This document shows, one piece after another, positions 56,150 through 64,000 of a stretch of DNA of 64,000 bases. The notes under the pieces were generated by a model that had not been told where the DNA came from, did not search any database, and saw only the letters and a program-made list of their open reading frames with translations. Source of the stretch: Ceratotherium simum simum (taxonomy: Eukaryota; Chordata; Mammalia; Perissodactyla; Rhinocerotidae); assembly GCF_000283155.1 (NCBI RefSeq), contig NW_004454282.1, positions 1,707,341 through 1,771,340 of the forward strand, written 5' to 3'. A program made the translations under genes and the position numbers. Positions within the stretch are counted from its first letter, which is position 1, and every line of letters starts with the position of its first letter.

Positions 56150-58261
56150 CTTGAAGCTCACAACTCTCACTCAACTATATCACCCCTTTCTCTCCTTGTC
56201 AAATCATTAATATTTTGCACTCTTCTTATAGTCACTTAAAATTGTGGCGTCTGGCATTCTGACATTTTCTTCCAGTCTCGTTCCTGACATCACCTTCAGA
56301 TACATTAGTGACCACTCTGGTGACCTTCTTTCTCACTGCCAACCATTTTCACCTCCAATCCACTTTTCATGGTCACACTTTGCTGTGCTGTTGTCAACTA
56401 GGAACCTGTAGTAAGAAGTAGAAAGTTGTCCCCACATGCATATGGGGCTGAATTTTGATTGCCAGATTATTGGCTTTTATTTGATAGTTTATGTATGCAA
56501 AATGAATTAAAATCAAATTTAAGAAGCATGAACAATACCTTTAACGGAGGATATGATTATACAGCATCCGTCAAAACATGTCAGTAAACTGATTTTTAAA
56601 AAAATCAAGGGTAAACAATTTCATAGACTCAAATGTCAGAGTTCGGTAGAAAGAAATATGATTTTGAAATGAAACCTTTTAACAGTCCTGTGGAATGACA
56701 GGAATTGATTTTGGCATTGAAATTTGAATTCCCTTGCTGCTTTTAAAAACATATTAAGCAGGGGATCAGTACTAAATTTGGTTACATCAATACGATTTTA
56801 GAGAATGGCAGTATGATTTACATGGTATATAAAACCCATTTTCTCCATTAGGGATAGAGAAATGGGCCATCTTCTCGATGAAGTCATATATGATCTCAGT
56901 TAAGGAAGAGCCATGGAGATGCTGCTGTACATAATGAAGACTTAAGAAGATGCTCAGTGTTTCTCTGTGGGTTGTTGCTTTACTGCATCAACTTATCCAC
57001 TATAGCTGTGAAAGGCAGCCAAGGGAGCTCTCATCCCATTGCTTCTGGACTGCCATAAAACTGCCAGCCATGGACTTCATATTTTACAATAGGAGAAATG
57101 ACATCTTTTAAAATGAACTTTTTATAATTTACTTGTAAAATTAAAATATTTAGGCCTTGAGAAATGATTTTTTTTTTAATTTGGCTTGATTTTACTTCCC
57201 TGAATCCAACCACACAGTGCAAATACTTCATAAACTTTAAATACCTAAAATGGGGTTCTTGTTAAAAATTCACATAGCTTGGAGATTCTTCTCATTCAGT
57301 GGGTTTGAAGTAATGGTCAGGAATCTTAGCGTTTACTAAACACCTCATCTAATTGTGTCAATGATCATCACAAATGGACCATGATTAGAGTAATCCTTTC
57401 AAGTGCTCCTTCTCCTAGCTGCTATGTCGAACTATGGGGAGGGAGAAAGAGGAAAAGGGGAGGTAAAGGGAGAAATGGGAAGGAAGGGTGAAAACCTGCA
57501 ATTTTAATCTTCCAAAAAAAGAGTTTGTTCTGCCTTGCCTTCCCATCTCCCAGCACTAATAATAATACCTCAAACTGAAAGTCAAATTTCATCTTTCATT
57601 AAGAATTCATAGCTGCTGGAAAGCTGTAAGGCTCTAAGAGCCCTTCAATGACTCAAGTGGAAGTACTTCAAAAGAGCTAAAGTAAGAGCCAAAGTCTGAG
57701 CCATGTCCCCAAAATCTCCCTGAAATGGGCTCCTATCCAAATGAATTACAATACAATTTACTCTCTCCTCATTGTTATCCTGGCAAAAAGCTGCTAAAAT
57801 ACCAACAGAAAAAAATTATATATTATATTCTCAGTGAACGGTCATCCCAATCACTTCAAAATGCAAATGATTGTAGAAATTTGGAGCAGTGGCAATAATC
57901 ACAAATCCCCACTGACAGTGGAGTCACTGAAAAGATCATTGGAGTGAGCTCTCCCTTTAAAGAGTTTTAACTTGCAGTCAAGTCAAGAGCTATTCTAGTG
58001 AAGCAAGAAGTTGTTTGAAAGACAGAAGCTCAAGCCAACGTGGGAAAGCAACACAATAAGGGTGCCATGAAAAATATCCAATAGTCTAACATGCAAAGCC
58101 GATCTATCAATTTTTGCAAGTTACCAAATTAGAGCACCCCTGATGAATTTCCTTCAGATAGTCTTTCTTAAACAAGCAAATTAGATCACTTTAACGAAAT
58201 ATAATACTGAACAAAGAAAGTAATCCTCCAATCTTAACAACACTGTACTTACTTTCAACTA
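56150..58261. other. Repeat-poor stretch
   Basis: About 2.1 kb with no repeat I can name and no convincing exon. Moderately AT-rich. The only noteworthy frame (66 codons near 57100, minus strand) has no known domain. Confidence 0.4.
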
Positions 58262-58395
58262 TATATTTAACATTTATTCAGCACCTGTTGCATGCAAGCT
58301 CCATGCTATGAGGTTGAAAATGGGAGGTTGTATAATTAATAAGACATGGTGTCATACCCTCAAAGGAACTCACAACCCAGTAGGAATCTAGCTGT
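58262..58395 (-). repeat. L2 LINE 3' end
   Basis: Antisense L2: 'taacatttattcagcacctg', 'ttgcatgcaagctccatgct', 'taccctcaaaggaactcaca'. Confidence 0.6.
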
Positions 58396-58904
58396 GAGCA
58401 AATAATTCCCAGACAGGAACAGAAGAAGTATGGAAGATTCCATTCTCAAGGATTCTGCTCTCAAGAAATACATGAGAGCGAGGAAAGAAGGAACAAACAT
58501 TTCTTTAGAGCTTCCTCCATGCCTGGCACTGTGCTAAGTTCCGTGCATTTGTTATCTATTGTTGGTCAAATACATGCCTATTTTTCCATCATATCCTAGA
58601 AGCAGACTGTCCTCCTGGGTCAGAGGGTTAGTCATGAGCTGCTTCGGGTGAACATGTTTAAAACTCATCCTCTTTGTGGATTGTGAAAGGATTAGTTTCC
58701 AGATTGAAAAAATATGTTCCAACAATGTATTTATGTCACCCACTCTAAATCACTAAGCAACAGAGCTGCTGATGAAACAGTAGGTAACTTGTCTTTTTCC
58801 TTACTCATGATAGTCAAGGACAGTTTTCTGTTTCCCCAAGCTTTTCCTTTTGCACTAATGATTATGAAGAACTGGGAATTCTGTTTCATTGGACAGCAAG
58901 TCCA
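58396..58904. other. Mostly unique sequence with a short MIR-like piece
   Basis: 'ctccatgcctggcactgtgc' and 'taagttccgtgcatttgtta' at about 58510-58555 look like antisense MIR. The rest shows nothing I can name. Confidence 0.4.
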
Positions 58905-59130
58905 ATGACAGCAGTAGTAATAGGTAGAATTTACAAAGTGTTATACAACTCTCATCTCATCTTTACCTAAGAAATAGACATGATTATGATTCTCATTTTA
59001 CAGATGATGAAACTGAGGCTTAAGAAAATAAATAACTTGCCCAGGATTCTACAACTAAACAGTCATGAGCTGAGAGTCAAACTTACATTGCTGACTCCAG
59101 AGTTTACCTGCCTAACCACTACAACACATT
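58905..59130 (-). repeat. MIR SINE (near full length)
   Basis: Antisense MIR: 'caaagtgttatacaactctc', 'tctcattttacagatgatga', 'aactgaggcttaagaaaata', 'acttgcccaggattctacaa', 'gcctaaccactacaacac'. Confidence 0.75.
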
Positions 59131-59250
59131 ATATTAATATAATATATATTATATATGTGACTACTTCGATATGTTATATATATAATAATTATTATATATA
59201 ATATATGTATAATATACAATATAATATGTATTATATTGAAGTAGTAATAG
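59131..59250. repeat. AT-rich palindromic tract
   Basis: Almost pure A/T. Outer arms actacttcgatat (59160-59172) and atattgaagtagt (59233-59245) are reverse complements with one mismatch. A perfect 24-bp palindrome sits inside at 59177-59200. Confidence 0.85.
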
Positions 59251-61289
59251 AAAAATGATACCCAGGTCTGAGCTTGGTCCACTCTTGACGTCTGCTGGAA
59301 TGTAAAGAAAAGTCTTCACCATATGGCCATGATTTCCCCCATGAAACAAACAAATAACAAAAATAACCTTCAGTTTCTTGAAGCCTTCTTCATTTCTAAG
59401 TACATGGCTTGTTGTATTATAAAATATCTTCTTACAAGGAAATTCCTAAATATCCAATAACAAATTCAGAATTCGAAAGAAAGAACACAATCTGTTCTCA
59501 GGTCTGTTACTTTGCACTCATAATGCCCAGGAGGCCCTTTCTAGGGCCCCATTCCCTCACAAAGAAGGTGTTCTCCAATGTAGGACCTAATGTGAAGTCA
59601 GGGTGAAACCAAGACTTGCCTTGACATAAAACCACATCAGGAGCTAGCCCTACCCCTAGATCTTGTGTCTTGAGTTTTCCAACCACTGCTCCTCTCTCCA
59701 AGCCAAAAGCCCACACTGCAGGGGCACAGCAAAGTTTGTGTCTGTACTATATTGCTGCACTACCTCTGGGATATGGTCATTTTGGAAAGAAACCAGTTCT
59801 CCCTGTCCTTTCTTCAAAGTACAAAACTGGGTACACTGAGCACAGAGCTATGCGGTTTTCTCGGGTTGCTCCTGATACCTCCTGGAGATATGATGCTATT
59901 ATTTTTTGAAACCTTGAGGTCTTGAGCTGCAGCATCCCAGGTCTTGAATGCAAACATTGCCCACCTGCTTCAGTCAGAGGCAAAGTAGAAAATCTGAAAA
60001 CAGAACTAAGCAATTTAACGTCGCTTCAACTCCCATTACTGAGAAAGTAAATTTTGTAATACTTTTCTACCTCTCAGGATAAGACAATTAATGAAGATTT
60101 TTGTCTTTTTCTAAAATTTCAAAAACCAAAGAACATTAATGTTTCATATTCCACCCGCATTGTACAAATTAATGAGCTTCTCTGTTCAGAGTAAGCAATG
60201 AAGACTTTGTTCTAGTTGGGAGGAGTCCAGAATGTTGTAAAAAATTTTTTCTGGTCCCTCTTTAATTCATTTTAAGTTTTGTCTGTTGTATGGTCTTGAA
60301 AATTAATTTTCTGAAAGGGCAACTTTATATGTTATTATGATTTTTTCAACTAATCTTTCTACGTGGGCTATAAAGTCAAAAACTGGTTGATTATATGCAG
60401 GCAAATAATAATTTCTCTTATGGCAACTGCTTCTTTTGATTCAGTATATTGCTCTGTAAGTTACACTTGGCCATCTGATTACTCAAAATGAATAAAACCC
60501 CTAAATATCCTTTGGAATAATATCTTCTGTTGACTTTACATAATGCTAATAATAATAATAATAATGAAATGAACTAGTTTAATTAAATGACACAATTTAT
60601 TGATTAATCCAAATGGTGAAACAAAACCCTTTTCTCCTGTTATTTTTTATTTTTTAAGTTACCTTTTAAAGAAAGCCAGAATAATTGAATGATAAAATAT
60701 CCTACATGGCAAGGCTTTGTTGCTAAGGGCATATTCTGGTGTCTTCAGACAGCTGGTAATTTTAATTGTGAAGTTATATTTGTTAGGATTACCTCCAGAA
60801 GCATATTTCCTATTGTATTCAGTTTGTGTAAGATGAGCTTGTATGTCTTCATGGTGGATTGAAATGCAAACCTGATTTTATACATCTACTTTCTTTGTAA
60901 GGATGTGGACATCTCTAATGAGCATGTATCCAGAGAACATATGATGGCACAAAAAAGAAAAACCTGAAAATAGCATTACATGGTGCAAGGTTTCCCCAAG
61001 TGTGGTACATGTAACACTGGTAATAAAATGAAATCATTGCAGGTGCTATACAGGCAAACTCTTTTGTTTTCAAGGCTATTTATTTGATCACCTGTTAGAA
61101 AAAAACCTATAACTAGTGCAATAAACCCCAAAATTTTATGGCCCAAAATGCTTAGGACAAGTAACAGGTATGAAAAGCGAGTTGATTTAGGAAATACCCT
61201 AAGAAAGTACTATTTGGGTGGTGTTTAGATAAGGCAAACATCTCAAAGTGGCCTGAGAATGGCTGGAGGTTGGTAATCATGGGCAGAGT
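59251..61289. other. Repeat-poor stretch with a (TAA)n microsatellite
   Basis: No repeat family recognised except (TAA)6 at 60547-60565. Overlapping frames of 65-79 codons on both strands near 59409-60013 show no domain I know. Parts of 60.0-61.2 kb are AT-rich. Confidence 0.4.
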
Positions 61290-61468
61290 GGTACAGAACC
61301 TGGCATGGGACCCTGGTTTGGCCACTTAATAGCTGTCAGATTCCACATTTGTAAAAACCTTCCCACAAGGGCCTACTAGGAGAATTTTAAATTCTTTATA
61401 AAGTTTTTAGTATGGTGCTGGCCACCAAGTAAGCTCTCAATAAATGACAGCTGTAATTATTAATCACA
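61290..61468 (+). repeat. MIR SINE
   Basis: Sense MIR: 'gaccctggtttggccactta', 'tgtcagattccacatttgta', 'tagtatggtgctggccacca', 'agctctcaataaatgacagc'. Confidence 0.7.
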
Positions 61469-61717
61469 ATAAAAAATCTCGTCCCAAGGACCCACCTGGC
61501 AACAAAACAAAGCAAACCCCTTGCACTGGGTGAATATGGGCACAGAAGAGCATTACTAGGAAACTTGTATACAGCTGTTTAATTTTTTTTAAAGAAGAAT
61601 TGATGAAAACATGGAAGTGAATTGGACTTCAACGATCATTTTTACCTTATTTAAATGTATACTCTGGTTATTTATTCTACAACATTAACCTTAATTTTCT
61701 TTTGCATAGAGACTGTG

Positions 61718-61971
61718 GGTTTTTTTGTTTTTTTGCTGAGGAAGATTAGCCCTGAGCTAACATCGGTTGCCAATCCTCTTCTTTTTGCTGAGGAAGATTG
61801 GCCCTGGGCTAACATACGTGCTCATCTTCCTCTACTTTATATGTGGGACGCCTGCCACAGCGTGGCTTGATAAGTGATGCACAGGTCCATGCCTGGGATC
61901 CGAAACTGCAAACCCCAGGCCACTGAAGCAGAGCACACGAACTCAGTCACCACATCACCGGGCTGGCCCCA
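61718..61971 (-). mobile_element. ERE SINE
   Basis: Antisense ERE: 'gctgaggaagattagccctg', 'gaggaagattggccctgggc', 'ctttatatgtgggacgcctg', 'gggatccgaaactgcaaacc', 'caccgggctggcccc'. Exact 10-bp TSD agagactgtg at 61708-61717 and 61972-61981. The frame at 61655-61870 is an artefact of this SINE. Confidence 0.9.
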
Positions 61972-61981
61972 AGAGACTGTG

Positions 61982-62839
61982 TTTTTTTAGTTTTGACATC
62001 TTCTAAAGTGTTAAATGTGGAGTTTTCACCTAATTGGCTCTTAATAAAGAAGTATGGAGATAGCTATCATATATATTGCTTCACTCATTTTTAAGATTTC
62101 CTTATCTACCATGACTTTGGAAGGCCGTACATATTCGCAAAACACACAGCTTTTGACTAGATGTGTTTTGCATCTTCAGTAAGGAAAACCCTCATATTTT
62201 TTAAAACATTACCAGAAGTTCTCTAAGTATTCTCAATAATGTCATATTCTTTGTACTATGTATATCTACCCTGCTTCTGAAATCATACATACGAAGTACT
62301 AAACCATCAGCAACATCTCCTCATCATGTTGATCATCAACACCAGCTCTTTCATTCATCTCTTCCTGCTCTACTTGCTCACAGAATATGGGTTCTGCTTA
62401 AAGTATAAAAAAAATCCTAGATCTTTTCCTACATCTGTACTGGGCACTTGTTGGTGATCAATAAATACTTGCTTACTAGTTGGTTTTCTAAGGAGTCAAG
62501 GGTAAATTACTCAGAGAGCAATGCCATATCCCCCCTGAGGGTCAATTGTTAATCATTATTAATTTTTAAAGTTTTAAAATCTTTTTTAGGTAGATAAAAG
62601 GAATAGCAATGATACCCACCCTTTCCTCCTCTGTATCACAATGCAACCAAGAGGAACTCTGATTAATGGCTTGGTATCACTGTACCTTAATAAATGACAT
62701 CCAAACTGATTTTTAGGTGATACTTGAGCTGTGAATACCTATTATACTTACCTGCCCCTTAGGATTATAAGGGTGGATGATTGCATTTTTAATCATCCTA
62801 ACAGTGTTTCTGAAATATGGCCTGAAATGAGCAAATGAA
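61982..62839. other. Mostly unique sequence
   Basis: An L2-like tail may lie at about 62430-62480 ('gggcacttgttggtgatcaa', 'taaatacttgcttacta'). Nothing else recognised. Confidence 0.4.
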
Positions 62840-63240
62840 GCACTGTAAAGAGAATTGTTTCTATTCACTGAAGTCTGATATGTAATAGCAGAAATTTGGA
62901 GACAATCAAATGCTCATTGACAGAGAACTGGTGCACCCATTCCATGGAATATGCCATGTAGCTCTGAATATAAATGAGGCAAATCTGCATGTATTCATAT
63001 GTCAGGGTATCCACAATGTAATGGACAATCGATAAGAAGCAAGTATGAGTGGTGTGAAGCGTTTGAACACAACCCCATCATATGCACTTATCCATTCTGC
63101 CCATAGAAAAGTCTAGTAAAACACATACCAAACTGTGCAGAGTGGGTCCCTGAGGACCAGAGTGGGGAGAACAAGAGGAGGGCTTTCAATTTTTACTTTA
63201 TGTATTCCGTCATAAACTTTTATTATAATAGTAACTTTTA
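62840..63240 (+). mobile_element. Old L1 3' end
   Basis: Sense L1MD/L1ME-like order: 'gtaatagcagaaatttggag', 'caatcaaatgctcattgaca', 'attccatggaatatgccatg', 'aaatgaggcaaatctgcatg', then a decayed 3' UTR. Confidence 0.55.
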
Positions 63241-63489
63241 ATAAGCATTCTCACTTTTATGACCTTTTTAAAGACAACAAAATGTGCTTTAATAAAGGTA
63301 GTCTTAGACTAGCCTTACCTGTTGCTTAAATTTATTGGCATGCCAGAAGTCATTGTCCATACAGTCTCCTCCTTTATATGTTTTTTTTTGTCTCCTCAAC
63401 CTGATAGCTCTAAAAAGATGTATCTGCTCCACAGCCATGTTCACTGGGCCCTTTTTCTTTCAATGTGGAGGGCCACTAACCAGAGGATG
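63241..63489. other. Unique sequence, nothing recognised
   Basis: No supported feature. Confidence 0.4.
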
Positions 63490-63585
63490 ACTTAGAGCAA
63501 GTGTGGACTTTGGTTTAAGGACTGAAAGCAAGAGTTTGAATCTTAGCTCTACTATTTGCAAGTTCATACTTTGGGTTGCAAGGAA
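63490..63585 (+). repeat. MIR SINE fragment
   Basis: 'aaagcaagagtttgaatctt' and 'agctctactatttgcaagtt' match the sense MIR core. Confidence 0.5.
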
Positions 63586-64000
63586 TAGAAACCCAATGAA
63601 GCTCCCTAGAGCCAAGGGAAGGTTATTGTAAGAATGTAGAGCACATGTGTAAATGAATCACAGCTGGAGCTCCTGGGAAATGGAGGTGAGAGCTACATGA
63701 AACTATCAGAACCCAGTCATCTACTTTCTCTGCCCTCCTCCAGACCGAACTGCATGCTTCTCTGTTGTCTACTTTATTCTCTTCTCTGCAAAAATAGTTT
63801 CCTCTTCTTTCTCAAGGTTTTGATGCCCAATCACTCATTTGCACAAGGCTTTTCTTGCAAGGAAATCTACTCCAGCCTGGACTCCATGGGACCTTTCAGC
63901 TTCTTAACAATTCTTGGATCTCTTACTATTGAGAGATCACAAGAATTAAATGAGATAACACTGTTTAAAAGGCTCTCACATTTCTTGACATAATATATAA
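63586..64000. other. Unique sequence to window end
   Basis: A 98-codon plus-strand frame (63697-63993) with a hydrophobic stretch lacks a recognisable family or splice context; treated as chance. Confidence 0.35.

Overview
This window looks like non-coding mammalian nuclear DNA from a perissodactyl, most likely a member of the horse family. The main clue is eight copies of a tRNA-derived SINE with the layout of the equine repetitive elements (ERE). They sit among ancient placental repeats (MIR, L2, MER5, MER20, MLT1, a MER21-like LTR) and many L1 fragments. I found no host protein-coding exon, tRNA or rRNA gene, CRISPR array or bacterial/viral operon that the sequence supports. Nearly all longer open frames fall inside L1 or ERE copies or look like chance. 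Repeat family names come from remembered consensus features; no database was searched.

Layout. 1-1245: old L1 pieces on the minus strand. 1.7-11.4 kb: mostly unique sequence dotted with MIR, L2 and MLT1 relics. 11.5-27 kb: an L1-dense block holding a young ERE (13.67 kb), an ERVL-type MER21-like solo LTR (14.8-15.7 kb) and a nearly full-length plus-strand L1, here called L1-A (18609-25920). L1-A landed inside an older minus-strand L1, has a 14-bp target-site duplication (TSD) with one mismatch, and was later hit by three EREs. 27-42.7 kb: repeat-poor sequence with old MIR, L2, MER5, MER20 and LTR relics. 42.76-55.07 kb: a nest of insertions. A full-length minus-strand L1 (host L1, 42888-55018) split a MER5 element and left an exact 12-bp TSD. 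It was then invaded by a 3'-truncated plus-strand L1 (L1-B, 45676-50832), a young 0.5-kb L1 3' end with an exact 13-bp TSD (44335-44838) and three EREs. 55-64 kb: MIR, an MLT1 LTR, an AT-rich palindrome (59.16-59.25 kb), one more ERE, an L1 3' end and unique sequence.

How it works together: the window is a stratified record of transposition. The order read from nesting is MER5, then the host L1, then L1-B and EREs on top. None of the retrotransposons looks autonomous. L1-A has frameshifts, stops and a changed reverse-transcriptase motif (FAVD for FADD). L1-B keeps FADD but has lost its 3' end. The host L1 is split. I did not find a convincing undescribed functional system. The most informative observations are the reconstructed nests, the apparent deletion at the L1-B/host junction, and small structured elements such as the LTR hairpin and the AT palindrome.
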